This document shows, one piece after another, positions 1-7,926 of a DNA stretch of 64,000 nt (within the stretch, counting starts at the first letter, position 1; each line of letters opens with the position of its first letter). The stretch lies in the NCBI RefSeq assembly GCF_002095435.2, contig NZ_MJEJ02000034.1, positions 1 through 64,000 of the forward strand, given 5' to 3'. The notes beneath the pieces are model-generated. The model was not told the DNA's origin, made no database searches, and was given only the letters and a program-made list of their open reading frames with translations. This DNA comes from Williamsia sp. 1138. GTDB taxonomy: Bacteria > Actinomycetota > Actinomycetes > Mycobacteriales > Mycobacteriaceae. Both the position numbers and the translations under genes were made by a program.

Positions 1-2
1 GC

Positions 3-53
3 TGGCACCTCCCGGACGGCACACCGTCCGATCCCTTCGGCGAGAACGACTAG
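3..53 (+). CDS. 3' end of a gene entering from the left (partial)
   Basis: An open frame runs from the window edge to a TAG at 51-53 and encodes a short tail ending in PSDPFGEND. It is followed 11 bp later by a perfect hairpin, as expected after a real gene. Too little is visible to name the product. Confidence 0.45.
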   Translation, partial: WHLPDGTPSDPFGEND

Positions 54-64
54 CAGGCCGCACC

Positions 65-88
65 GGCCCCACCCGCAAGGGTGGGGCC
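65..88. terminator. Bidirectional terminator hairpin
   Basis: A perfect 10-bp inverted repeat (GGCCCCACCC, 4-nt loop GCAA, GGGTGGGGCC) lies between the end of the entering rightward gene and the stop of the leftward gene at 100-405. Its place between two convergent stops suggests it serves both. It has no T-tract, which is usual for high-GC actinobacteria. Confidence 0.75.
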
Positions 89-99
89 GCACTGCTGCT

Positions 100-405
100 C
101 TAGAGGACGTTGATCGGCGCGTTCAGAAACCACGGCGCATTCGAGGCCAGGCTGGGCGCGAAGCACGTCGCCTGTTTCGAGGTAAACAACGGCGCGAGAG
201 CAGGATTCGACCGAGCGAAGTTCGCGCAATGCTCAGGTCCACGGAACGGCCCGTACTCGTAGTAGCTGGAATTATCTGACCAGTACCGCGTCTTTTCGAC
301 CACGTGCAGGGTGTCCGCCTGCGCCGGCGCGGCCACACCGAACACGATGCCGGCCGCCGCCGCGCACCCCACCGAGGACACCGCAAATCGCTTCAACTTG
401 CCCAT
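100..405 (-). CDS. Small exported protein, unknown function
   Basis: A 101-aa protein with a clear Sec signal: basic MGKLKRF, a hydrophobic stretch at about residues 8-27 and an AQA-DT cleavage site near residue 31. The mature part is about 70 aa with two Cys (in EHCANF and QATCFAP) that could form a disulfide. The family is not recognised. It is a single gene facing the hairpin at 65-88. It is probably secreted or cell-wall located. Confidence 0.7.
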   Translation of the reverse strand: MGKLKRFAVSSVGCAAAAGIVFGVAAPAQADTLHVVEKTRYWSDNSSYYEYGPFRGPEHCANFARSNPALAPLFTSKQATCFAPSLASNAPWFLNAPINVL

Positions 406-935
406 ATTTCACAGCCCTTTTGTTTGCCCGACACCCGACCCGAACAGGCCGAGCGGACAGAAAGACCCCGACCACAAATGACGCCGAATGCGCGCACCAC
501 AAAGGCACACGCACGCAAGCGCATGCGATCTGAAAAGAGAGTGTCGGACGCCAATCTGACAGAGCCAAGAATAGCCCACTACCAGCACAATCGCCAGGAG
601 TCGCAGCTCACGTAACGGTCATTGCCTGATGCGCCGAGGATGACTGAATCGGGCCTGGCCCCGCGTCAAGCAGCTCCACCCACAAAGACCCACGCGCTAC
701 CCGTCGCTGCGCTCCGATCCGCTTATTTCGCGGCCCTTTCTGGCCTCCGCAACTTGAGCACGGAACCACCCCGACAGGGCGGCGCAAATATCAGGAAATG
801 CCACAAACTCAATGACCACAATCATCAAATAGAAGTCACCTAAGAATGGCGAAAAGTATTGCACAACAAACGAATACATCATAGAATGGAACCATCGAAA
901 CACTCAGTCGCACATAACTCGGAGAGTCCACAACA
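406..935. other. Gene-poor intergenic stretch
   Basis: About 530 bp with no convincing gene. Short open frames at 622-843 (+) and 697-903 (-) lack recognisable protein features and start signals. The right part is A/T-richer than its surroundings and carries the promoter of the nrdH transcription unit (859-887). Confidence 0.5.
859..887 (+). promoter_or_regulatory. Sigma-A type promoter for nrdH
   Basis: TTGCAC at 859-864 is separated by exactly 17 bp from TAGAAT at 882-887, a good housekeeping -35/-10 pair. Transcription would start near 894, about 40 nt before the nrdH ATG. A Shine-Dalgarno-like GGAGAG lies 9 nt before that ATG. Confidence 0.6.
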
Positions 936-1181
936 ATGACTGCAACCACCGTCACCGTCTACACCAAACCCGCCTGCGTCCAGTGCAATGCCACTTACAA
1001 GGCCCTGGAGAAGAACGGCATCGCCTACGACGTCGTGGACATCACCGAAGACGCCGAAGCCCGCGACTACGTGATGAGCCTGGGCTACCTGCAAGCCCCC
1101 GTTGTCGTTGCAGGAGAGGAACATTGGTCCGGGTTCCGTCCCGATGAGATCAAGAAGCTCGCTGCCACCGCAGCGGCATGA
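936..1181 (+). CDS. nrdH: NrdH-type glutaredoxin-like redoxin
   Basis: An 81-aa thioredoxin-fold redoxin. The active site is C14-V-Q-C17, followed by the NrdH-like segment ATYKALEKNGIAYDVVDI and the conserved LGYLQAPVV and FRPDEIKKL elements. NrdH proteins donate electrons to class Ib ribonucleotide reductase in the cytoplasm. No nrdI, nrdE or nrdF is nearby, so it must work with chromosomal partners or with another disulfide substrate. It heads a rightward string of small genes. The next frame opens at its stop codon. Confidence 0.9.
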   Translation: MTATTVTVYTKPACVQCNATYKALEKNGIAYDVVDITEDAEARDYVMSLGYLQAPVVVAGEEHWSGFRPDEIKKLAATAAA

Positions 1182-1192
1182 AGGGAATGAAC

Positions 1193-1462
1193 ATGACCTC
1201 CGAGAACGTGGACGAGATGGATCAGATCGAACAGGACCGTGACCGCGATATCGCGGCCACCCGGGAAGAGCTGGCAGCAGCCTTGCGTGCGGCGGGAGAA
1301 CACCTCGACCACGCTGAGCGGTTGACGTCAGTGCTGGGCGAGGGCGTGCTCTATGACATCGAATACGTCGACTCCGTTGATAGCCCCGACGCGGAGCTAT
1401 TTATCGCTGATGCTGCCCGCGGCATCCGGGCCGCCCACCGCATCATCACGGCCCTTCCCTGA
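1193..1462 (+). CDS. Hypothetical acidic helical protein
   Basis: About 89 aa and rich in Glu/Asp/Ala, with a heptad-like helix (REELAAALRAAGEHLDHAE). No family recognised. The frame opens at 1178, overlapping the nrdH stop, but the ATG at 1193 has AAGGGA 6 nt upstream and is preferred. It is probably co-transcribed with nrdH. Confidence 0.65.
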   Translation: MTSENVDEMDQIEQDRDRDIAATREELAAALRAAGEHLDHAERLTSVLGEGVLYDIEYVDSVDSPDAELFIADAARGIRAAHRIITALP

Positions 1463-1492
1463 GCATCTTTTGTATTCCTGAGGAGCATTCAA

Positions 1493-1759
1493 ATGACCGT
1501 CCGCAACAACTACGCCGCCCGTGCCACGCACTACCGGGAGCAGGCGCAGCGTGCCCAGGACGCCGGCGACCCCCGGCAGGCCGGCCGCCTCGAGGAGCTG
1601 GCCGAGCGAGCGGAGACAGCGCACCGGATGCGCCCATGGTTGCGCGCGGAGGACCTGCGCTACGACAACGACGAGTGCTGCACCGAATGCAGCGAACACC
1701 TGTCCGAGCCCCATCAACCGCACTGCATCTATGCGGACCTGTCCTATGCCACCGCCTGA
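1493..1759 (+). CDS. Hypothetical small Cys-rich protein
   Basis: An 88-aa protein with a helical charged N-terminus. The C-terminal half contains CCTECSEH followed by HQPHC, a Cys/His spacing that could bind one zinc ion. An AGGAG sequence sits 8 nt before the ATG. It lies between the nrdH-linked gene and the DnaB-N gene in the same direction. Function unknown. Confidence 0.65.
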   Translation: MTVRNNYAARATHYREQAQRAQDAGDPRQAGRLEELAERAETAHRMRPWLRAEDLRYDNDECCTECSEHLSEPHQPHCIYADLSYATA

Positions 1760-1811
1760 GCACGACGACCCCACGCCACCGACACCCGCGCGCGCCGATC
1801 AGGAGGAACCG

Positions 1812-2423
1812 ATGACCATCACCGCCAGTGACATGGACACCGCCACCCCTGCCGTTGACGACCAGCTCGACGAAGCGGGCCTGTCATCGAGTGAGTTCCC
1901 GGGCGGCGTGGGAGCCGATCTGGACACCGAAAGCACCGTCACCACTGGCGTCGAAGCTGCTTTTCTCACCGCACTGATGTGGGCGCCGGCCGGCATGGCC
2001 CGGAAGGTCCGTCACATCATGGCAACCGGCGACCGGTGGGATCCGTTCTGGAAGGGTGCGCATCGCGAGATCTTCCTGGCCATCTGCGCGGTCCTCGATG
2101 GCGGCGCACCTCCAAACCCGGCCCTGGTCCAGGCGCAGTTGTTCGAGACCGGACGGTTGCAGCGCGTGGAAGCTGAACTACTCGCGATCATTTCCCCTTC
2201 GCGAGGCCCGATGGTCGGTGGCGCTGACCTGCCGCACCTGGCCGCCAAAGTCGTCGACCAGTGGTACCGCCGCGGCTACGCCGGCCTGCTGGCCCGGATG
2301 TCGCAGATCCGCGAAAGCGTCAGCGTCGAAGAGCTCGCCGGGCACTGGGAAAACCTCACCGGCCACCAGCAACGAGCCGAAGAACTCTGGCTCACCAAGC
2401 GCGACCAGCTGGCGAAGCTATGA
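1812..2423 (+). CDS. DnaB N-terminal-domain protein without helicase domain
   Basis: A 203-aa protein. Residues about 45-150 resemble the N-terminal domain of DnaB replicative helicases (VEAAFLTALMW, WDPFWKGAHREIFLAI, PPNPALVQAQL, LPHLAAKVVDQWYRRGY). That domain in DnaB mediates hexamer formation and DnaG contact. No RecA-like ATPase domain follows, so it is not a helicase itself. AGGAGG lies 6 nt before the ATG. The stop overlaps the next start (ATGA at 2420-2423). It may modulate host helicase or primase during plasmid replication or transfer; that role is inference. Confidence 0.75.
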   Translation: MTITASDMDTATPAVDDQLDEAGLSSSEFPGGVGADLDTESTVTTGVEAAFLTALMWAPAGMARKVRHIMATGDRWDPFWKGAHREIFLAICAVLDGGAPPNPALVQAQLFETGRLQRVEAELLAIISPSRGPMVGGADLPHLAAKVVDQWYRRGYAGLLARMSQIRESVSVEELAGHWENLTGHQQRAEELWLTKRDQLAKL

Positions 2424-2638
2424 GCGCCCCCCAGCCAGCGCAGGCGGCCGGTGGGCCGGTGTTGCGGGCCGTTGATCTGCAGCGCATGGCCTGGCATATG
2501 CACCACGACGAACACATGAGTTGGGAGCAGATCGCCACCGAACTCGAGGAACCGTTAGCTGCGATAGAGCGAATGGCCGCCGCGTACGAACAGCTCACCA
2601 ACGATGCAGCCGCCGAAGCCCAACACACCTTGTTTTGA
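2420..2638 (+). CDS. Hypothetical small helical protein
   Basis: A 72-aa protein translationally coupled to the DnaB-N gene by an ATGA overlap. The segment MSWEQIATELEEPLAAIERMAA looks like a helix-turn-helix of the kind used to read DNA or regulate partners. No named family recognised. Confidence 0.6.
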   Translation: MSAPQPAQAAGGPVLRAVDLQRMAWHMHHDEHMSWEQIATELEEPLAAIERMAAAYEQLTNDAAAEAQHTLF

Positions 2639-2676
2639 CAGTAGAATGAACGCAGACGACCCGAGGAGCAATCACG

Positions 2677-2856
2677 ATGGCCACGACGACTACCCGTACT
2701 GAAGAACAGGTTCTTGCCGCGGTCGCTGCTGGTCACGAGATGGCCGGTATGCCGCTGACCGAGGCAGATGAAGCCGCTGTCCGTCGCGTGGCCCGGGGCG
2801 AAACGACCGGCGACGAGGAAATTGCCCGTTTGCTGGCGGAGATCCGTTCCCGGTAG
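2677..2856 (+). CDS. VbhA-type antitoxin of a Fic toxin
   Basis: A 59-aa protein that ends directly against the fic start codon. Its C-terminal half (EADEAAVRRVARGETTGDEEIARLL) aligns by eye with VbhA-family antitoxins, which hold a Fic toxin inactive by placing a Glu in its ATP site. The expected inhibitory motif [S/T]xxxE[G/N] is not evident: the aligned segment reads GHEMAG, with Ala where Glu is expected. GAGGAG lies 8 nt before the ATG. Confidence 0.75.
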   Translation: MATTTTRTEEQVLAAVAAGHEMAGMPLTEADEAAVRRVARGETTGDEEIARLLAEIRSR

Positions 2857-3702
2857 ATGCCACCCAGTAGCGGCGAGGCGGGGCCGGTTCCGGAGAACCT
2901 CCTCGGCATCAGCGACCCGCACCTGTTCCGCGAGTTCGAGCGCGCCGCCACGGCCATCCGGATCGCTGAACTCGACGTCGACCCAGACATCGCGGCCGGG
3001 GACTTTGACTTCGCGCACCTGCAGCGCATCCATCACTACATCTTCAAAGACGTCTATCAGTGGGCCGGCCAGCAACGCACCCGCGACACCGGCGCCATGG
3101 GCCTGGTGCACTGCCGGCCCGACAACATCTCCCGCGAACTGGACCGGGTCTTCGGAGCGATCGCCACCGACACTCCGCCGTCGACCGACCCCGATGCCGC
3201 TGCCGCCACGGTCGCCGACCACTGGGGTGAGCTCACAAGCATCCACCCATTTACCGACGGCAATTCACGCAGTCAACGGGTCTTTTTCACGCGGTATATC
3301 CATGCCGCCGGATGGGATATCGACTGGAAGTCCGTGAATGCCTCTGCGATGCACGCTGCGCGGCACGTGGCCATGGCCACCGTCGACTCGAGGTATTTGG
3401 CCGCCGAACTACGGCCCGGTGTGGTCCCGGCTGGGACCGCGGCGCCGGGCTCCCTAACGCGTACACAGGGCCAGCGAGATAACCGGACCTCCGTGGATCT
3501 GTATTACGCCATGCGAGCACACAAACGGACGGGGCTCCCGGCGACGACGTTTCGGGCAGCGACGGCCGCCGGCGGGCCACTGGCGGCCGGAGGCGACGAG
3601 CGGCCCGCCTCGACGAGGGGACGCGCCGACGCTCCGCCTCGAGTGACACGGCCGGGGTCGGTGAGCTCGCAACCGCGGTCAGGGCGCGGCCAAGGGCGCT
3701 AG
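2857..3702 (+). CDS. Fic-family adenylyltransferase toxin
   Basis: A 281-aa Fic protein. The signature HPFTDGNSRSQR lies at residues 130-141, with the catalytic His at 130; the usual GNGR is GNSR here. Upstream are the family's DFDFAHLQRIHHYIF and VYQWAGQQRT elements. Fic enzymes transfer AMP to target hydroxyls, and type I members are neutralised by a separate small antitoxin, which is the gene immediately upstream. The C-terminal 90 residues are a Gly/Arg/Pro-rich tail of unknown role. It likely acts as a plasmid-maintenance toxin or as a modifier of a host protein. Confidence 0.88.
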   Translation: MPPSSGEAGPVPENLLGISDPHLFREFERAATAIRIAELDVDPDIAAGDFDFAHLQRIHHYIFKDVYQWAGQQRTRDTGAMGLVHCRPDNISRELDRVFGAIATDTPPSTDPDAAAATVADHWGELTSIHPFTDGNSRSQRVFFTRYIHAAGWDIDWKSVNASAMHAARHVAMATVDSRYLAAELRPGVVPAGTAAPGSLTRTQGQRDNRTSVDLYYAMRAHKRTGLPATTFRAATAAGGPLAAGGDERPASTRGRADAPPRVTRPGSVSSQPRSGRGQGR

Positions 3703-3709
3703 TTCCCGG

Positions 3710-4003
3710 CTACCACCGATGGGCCGGGCGTGGGCCTGCGGTGTTCTTGGCGGTGCCAGCGAACCCCAAGAGCAACACGACCGGAATGAAGCACAGTCCG
3801 AGCGCTGTTGCCAGGAGCGCTCTAGTGATGAGCGGAGCGGCAGAGACCGGCGGCATCCAGATCATCGGCCGGCGCGGGTCAGCTGGGCGTATCCATTGAC
3901 CTTTGCGGGGTGGGTTTTTGAGCCAGCCGATTGCGAACACGACCAGTCCGATCACGGCTCCGATCCCAAACCATCCGATGATCAAAATCCATGCTGGATC
4001 CAT
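3710..4003 (-). CDS. Small two-helix membrane protein
   Basis: A 97-aa protein with hydrophobic helices at about residues 4-27 and 61-84, joined by a basic Pro-rich loop (KNPPRKGQWIRP). It is convergent with fic, only 7 bp apart. No family recognised. It is probably an inner-membrane protein. Confidence 0.6.
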   Translation of the reverse strand: MDPAWILIIGWFGIGAVIGLVVFAIGWLKNPPRKGQWIRPADPRRPMIWMPPVSAAPLITRALLATALGLCFIPVVLLLGFAGTAKNTAGPRPAHRW

Positions 4004-4088
4004 GACAGCCTCCCCCTTTCCCTGACCTCTGTGTCAGGTCTTGCTACCACAGAGCTGTGACACGTGCGCTGCGGTTGCGCGGACACGT

Positions 4089-4124
4089 CTGTTCCCCCGG
4101 TCCTGGAATGGACCGGGGGAACAG
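4089..4124 (-). terminator. Strong terminator of the 4.2-8.7 kb operon
   Basis: A perfect 15-bp stem (CTGTTCCCCCGGTCC and its complement) with a 6-nt loop, 46 bp beyond the stop of the last gene of the leftward operon. Confidence 0.85.
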
Positions 4125-4169
4125 GCGAATTCGAGCAACCACCGTGGCGATGTGCGAGGCGCTTTTCGG

Positions 4170-5426
4170 TTAGGCCGCTGGCGCTGGTTGGGTCTGCGGA
4201 TAGGCGATGTGCAGGCCGTCGACCACGGCGGTGAGTCCGTCGCTGGCCTGCTTGGTCACCGAAGCCACGGCGTCCTTCGCGGGCTGGGCCCACTGGCCCA
4301 GGACCTCATACGGTGCTGCGGCCTGCTCGGCGGTCCAGCCACCCGAGATCGGCGGGATACCGGCGATGTTCGTCGAGAAGTTCACATCGCCATCGGTGTT
4401 AACGGTGTAGTCCACCGCCGGAAGCCCGGCACCCGATGCTGTGGGTGCGTCAAGGACCAGGTCGTACTGGTTGGCTTCCGGGTTCGGCAGTGGTGCAGGG
4501 GCCGGGTCGGGCGCGGATGGCTTGTCCCACGGCGCTGTGGGGTTGGTGTTGGCGTCGCCTGCGCCTAGGAGCCAACCAGCTATTCCGAATCCGAGGGCGG
4601 CGACGGTGAATGCAGCTGTTCCGCTGGCGACGCCTGCCGCAGCGGCGGCGCCGAGTCCTGCGGCGGCGCCGAGTCCGACGCCGGCGAGAGTGTTGAGCGG
4701 CGGCGGTGGGATGGGAACAGTGGTCCCGATGAGGCCGCCGATGAGTGCCCCCGCTGGCACTGCGAGCAGTGCGGTGGTCAGAAAGACGGTGCCGCCGACG
4801 GCGACAGCGACGATCGCGCCGCCGGTGACTCCGGCGAATACTGCTGCAGCGGCGCGGCGGGCCGCCTCGTCTTTGGTGAAGCCGATCGATTCGAAATGGC
4901 GGGCGATCTCGGCTTCGGTCCACCCTGTGTATTCGTTGATCGTGACAGCCCATGGTTCAGGCACGACACCGCGGTCCCACACCTGGTTTCCTAGGCGGAT
5001 TTGTTCGACGGGCACGTATTTCGGTGCCACCGGTGGTGTGGGTCGTGGCTCGTGGAGTGGACCTTGAGGTAGCGGGGTGTACGGGGTCTCCGCCGAAGGG
5101 CCGGAGGGTTCGGTCCAGATCACCGGGTCCGCGCCCGTGCTGGGCGGTGATGGGAGGGCGCCTTGTGGATACTCCGGGGCTGGGGCTGGGGCTGGGGCCG
5201 ATTCGGGAGCGGGAGCCGGGGTTTCGGGCACGTTGGTCACGCCGCCCTGTCCGGGGTCGGGGGTGGGTTCTTCGGTGGTGACTCCTCCTTGTTCGGGTTC
5301 GTCGGCGAATGCTGGGCCGGCGAATGCTGGGCTCATCGCCATGACAGCGATGATGCTGGCCGCCATGACTTTTCCGCGTGCGTGTCGGTCGGATGCGCGG
5401 CGGTTCGGTGGGGTGTGCAGTGACAT
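4170..5426 (-). CDS. Large secreted Pro/Ala-rich protein with hydrophobic core
   Basis: A 418-aa protein. A signal peptide occupies about residues 19-41 (cleavage near AFA-DEP). A Pro/Glu/Ala-rich spacer (about 42-140) is followed by a helical part, TGWTEAEIARHFESIGFTK. Long Gly/Ala-rich hydrophobic stretches (about 190-290) could be membrane-inserted, then a soluble tail. It resembles proteins annotated as insoluble-domain proteins in Gordonia and Rhodococcus. It is the last gene of the coupled operon starting at 8731, so it may form part of an envelope structure made with the mobilisation region. Function unknown. Confidence 0.7.
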   Translation of the reverse strand: MSLHTPPNRRASDRHARGKVMAASIIAVMAMSPAFAGPAFADEPEQGGVTTEEPTPDPGQGGVTNVPETPAPAPESAPAPAPAPEYPQGALPSPPSTGADPVIWTEPSGPSAETPYTPLPQGPLHEPRPTPPVAPKYVPVEQIRLGNQVWDRGVVPEPWAVTINEYTGWTEAEIARHFESIGFTKDEAARRAAAAVFAGVTGGAIVAVAVGGTVFLTTALLAVPAGALIGGLIGTTVPIPPPPLNTLAGVGLGAAAGLGAAAAAGVASGTAAFTVAALGFGIAGWLLGAGDANTNPTAPWDKPSAPDPAPAPLPNPEANQYDLVLDAPTASGAGLPAVDYTVNTDGDVNFSTNIAGIPPISGGWTAEQAAAPYEVLGQWAQPAKDAVASVTKQASDGLTAVVDGLHIAYPQTQPAPAA

Positions 5427-5459
5427 TGTGTGCTTCCTTTTCGGTGGGTGTCGGGCGGT

Positions 5460-6245
5460 TTAGGAGGTGGCGTCGGGGTCTTTGACGATGGAATTGATGA
5501 AGGTGCGACCGTCTGCGTCGATGGTTTGAATGAGTTGGTGGTAGGTGATGGGCTCACCTCCCCGTGGGAGTAGCTCGGTGAGTTCGACTGCCCAGAGGCC
5601 GTTGCCACGGTCAGTGATCTTCACGCAGTGAAGGGTGTCGGGGTCGAGTCGGTCGATGAAGGCCTGCATCTGATCGGCCCGGTTTGGTTTGCCGAGCGGG
5701 GCCACGAGTTCTCGTGCCGCTACCCCGGATCGCTTCACGTAGTAGGCGTATTCGAAGGCTTTGATGACCTCGGCGCCGCCGACGGTTCCGCCCGCATCGC
5801 GGCCGGTGGTCACGGGGCCGTCGGTGGCGTCGGGGCAGTCTTCGTCGGAGGGGGCTGTGGCGACAGGCGGTGGTGCGGCCACGGACGGTTCTGCTGCTGG
5901 TGGTGTAGTGTCGCCGGCGCCGGTGAGTACTGACGCCCCGATCGCGCCGATCACCAGGACCACGACCACCAGTGCGCTAGCGATGATGTAGCCGCGCATG
6001 TTCCGTCGATGGCCGGGCTGGGCCGGCGGCGGGGTGGCCGAAAGGGGGAACTCGGTACCGGGGCGGGACTGGTCGCTTGATGAGGATTCGGGTGGCTCGC
6101 TCGCGGATTCGTACCCGTCAGGCGGGATGGGATTGATGACGGTGGTGTCGGCGTCATAGGGGCCCGGGGTGGCTGTTGGTGGTGCGTCGGGCTCGACGTT
6201 CCAGGGTTCGGCTGATGCGGCCGGGATGGGTTTGTTTCGCCTCAT
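5460..6245 (-). CDS. Single-pass membrane protein with extracytoplasmic NTF2-like domain
   Basis: A 261-aa protein: a Pro/Ser-rich cytoplasmic N-terminus (1-82), a transmembrane helix (about 84-108), a Pro/Ala linker, then a folded domain from about 135. That domain (AFEYAYYVKRSGVAARELV, LWAVELTELLPRGG) has the look of an NTF2-like fold and two Cys (in DEDCPD and LHCVKI). Its architecture parallels the VirB8-like proteins at 23.8-25.2 kb but the sequence is distinct. It overlaps the next upstream gene by ATGA. Confidence 0.7.
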   Translation of the reverse strand: MRRNKPIPAASAEPWNVEPDAPPTATPGPYDADTTVINPIPPDGYESASEPPESSSSDQSRPGTEFPLSATPPPAQPGHRRNMRGYIIASALVVVVLVIGAIGASVLTGAGDTTPPAAEPSVAAPPPVATAPSDEDCPDATDGPVTTGRDAGGTVGGAEVIKAFEYAYYVKRSGVAARELVAPLGKPNRADQMQAFIDRLDPDTLHCVKITDRGNGLWAVELTELLPRGGEPITYHQLIQTIDADGRTFINSIVKDPDATS

Positions 6246-6664
6246 CGTGGGGTCCTTTGCGTCGTGGGATCGCGGTCAGGGGTGGCGGCGGCTTTGGTGG
6301 ACATCGCGGTCGATATCCAGTCCGAGAGGTGGACGATGCTGTCGCGTTCGGTCCACCAGGCGTTGCGGGTGTCAGCCCAGATGTGCGGTTGGCAGGTGAA
6401 AGCCCGGCGGGTGCGCGACGGTGCATCGGCAGGGGCACTCTCGCGGCGGCCCGGCGGTATGCGGGCCGGGGCGGTCGCTAGTTCCCCGTACTGCTTTCGT
6501 GTCGTGGCGATGGCTTCGGCGAGAGCAGCTTCGAGCCATTCGGTCCAGGCGGGGTAGGTGTTGAGGTCGCTCATCCAGGCCTTTTTGGCGGCGTCCCAGG
6601 TTTCCTGTGTGCACGAAAAGCTGTGCCGTTCTCGGGTCCAGGGCGTGTTCTGATCGTCGGTCAT
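6242..6664 (-). CDS. Tandem ParB-C-like (ribbon-helix-helix) DNA-binding protein
   Basis: A 140-aa protein that contains the same module twice. Residues about 12-51 (RHSFSCTQETWDAAKKAW ... WTEWLEAAL) and about 84-120 (RRAFTCQPHIWADTRNAWW ... LSDWISTAM) share RxxFxCxxxxW and a WxxW-type helix. The pattern resembles the C-terminal domain of actinobacterial plasmid centromere-binding ParB proteins. One polypeptide could thus supply a whole RHH dimer. Targets are unknown; the 9-bp repeats at 8780-8806 are a candidate. Confidence 0.6.
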   Translation of the reverse strand: MTDDQNTPWTRERHSFSCTQETWDAAKKAWMSDLNTYPAWTEWLEAALAEAIATTRKQYGELATAPARIPPGRRESAPADAPSRTRRAFTCQPHIWADTRNAWWTERDSIVHLSDWISTAMSTKAAATPDRDPTTQRTPR

Positions 6665-6676
6665 GGGGTGCTCTCC

Positions 6677-7345
6677 TCAGTACGGGCGCGGTGCGCGGGT
6701 AGCTGTGAGTCTTCCGGTTGTGGCGATCAGAGCGACTGCTGCCCAGCCCAGGACGAGACGGATGACCAGTGGGCCCAGCGTTGATTGCCAGGGGCGGGTG
6801 CCGCTGAGGACGTCGAGCAGACCCGACGCCAGAAGCACGGCAACGACGGCCAGTCCGCCGAGGGTGAGGAAGAAAATGTGCGGAGCTGGCGTGGTTTTGA
6901 TGAGGACGACCAGCAGCACCGCTGCGGCGAGAACAGCGGCAACGCTGCCTGCGACGGTGGCCGCGGTCTGGGTCGTCGGTACTGGCGCGATCGAGTTCTG
7001 GGCCCAATAGGTCGGCGAGATGTTGTTGTAGATGCTGGCCAGTGCCACCGCGCACAGCAGGTACGCCAGCAGACCGATGACGGCCGCGCTCGCGACTACT
7101 CCCCCGGCGAACATCGACAGATGCACACCGAGATCCACTGGGCGCCGACGCGTGTCTTTCGAGTCGTCTGCGTCGATGAAGGAGCGCTCCGGCTCGGGCG
7201 GTTGCGGCGCGACCTCATAGGCCCGGGTGGAGTCACCGGCGCTGTCGCGCTGGTATCCGGTGTACGGGTCGAGATGCGGATTGCGGGTGTAGGGATCCTG
7301 GTTGTAGCCGTAGAACCGGTCGTCGCGCTCGTGAGGGCTGCTCAT
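6677..7345 (-). CDS. Four-helix integral membrane protein
   Basis: A 222-aa protein with a hydrophilic Asp/Arg/Tyr-rich N-terminus (1-75) followed by four hydrophobic helices (about 78-105, 125-146, 150-170, 182-205). The ATG at 7345 overlaps the stop of the preceding gene (ATGA), which fixes the start. No family recognised. It is probably an inner-membrane component working with the other operon products. Confidence 0.65.
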   Translation of the reverse strand: MSSPHERDDRFYGYNQDPYTRNPHLDPYTGYQRDSAGDSTRAYEVAPQPPEPERSFIDADDSKDTRRRPVDLGVHLSMFAGGVVASAAVIGLLAYLLCAVALASIYNNISPTYWAQNSIAPVPTTQTAATVAGSVAAVLAAAVLLVVLIKTTPAPHIFFLTLGGLAVVAVLLASGLLDVLSGTRPWQSTLGPLVIRLVLGWAAVALIATTGRLTATRAPRPY

Positions 7346-7926
7346 TGGAGGTGCCTGTGGGTCTTGCTGCTGTTTTGTGCGGCGCGGTCTTGGCGCGTCA
7401 GATGGGCCGGCCGCTGCGCTGAGACGGCTGTCTGGGTGGGGCTGCTTGCCTGATCTTCCTTCGGGCCGGGCGACAAGGGACCGGCCGCGCGATGCGCTGG
7501 ATCTAGTCCCTTGAGTTGGCGGTTCTCTTGCCGTGCGGCAGCGACATTCGCGGAGACAGTGGAATCGACGTGTCCGTTGAACTCGTGCTGAAAGCGATGG
7601 AAGTGTTCGATGGTGGACTGGTGCGCTGAGGAGCCTTGGTGTGGATGGAACTGTTCTTCGCCCAACGGATACGGCGGCATCGAGTTGCGGTCGGAGAACC
7701 ATTGGGTCACTTCGGGTGAGCCCGGTCCGTGTTTGCTGAGCAGTTTCCAGCCATCTGTCAGTTCGCTCAGCCCGAACTGTTCGTCGTGCTGTCCGTAGGT
7801 GGCCATCTCTGTGATGGCGGTCTTGAACCACTGGTACACGTTGTCTTGAGGTTCCACGTGGGACAGCTCAAACTCTGCGTAGCGCAGCTGGTTCGCTGCG
7901 GCCGACTGGTTGTTGGGGCTACTCAT
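7342..7926 (-). CDS. Hypothetical soluble protein
   Basis: A 194-aa hydrophilic protein, His- and Gln-rich, with a likely folded first 110 residues (ELSHVEPQDNVYQWFKTAI, TDGWKLLSKHGPGSPEVTQ) and a low-complexity tail. Coupled at both ends by ATGA overlaps. No signal peptide or membrane segment. Not recognised. Confidence 0.6.
   Translation of the reverse strand: MSSPNNQSAAANQLRYAEFELSHVEPQDNVYQWFKTAITEMATYGQHDEQFGLSELTDGWKLLSKHGPGSPEVTQWFSDRNSMPPYPLGEEQFHPHQGSSAHQSTIEHFHRFQHEFNGHVDSTVSANVAAARQENRQLKGLDPAHRAAGPLSPGPKEDQASSPTQTAVSAQRPAHLTRQDRAAQNSSKTHRHLQ

Noticed and set aside
622-903. Small open frames in the 406-935 gap
   Set aside because: No ribosome sites, no protein-like pattern, and they overlap on both strands.
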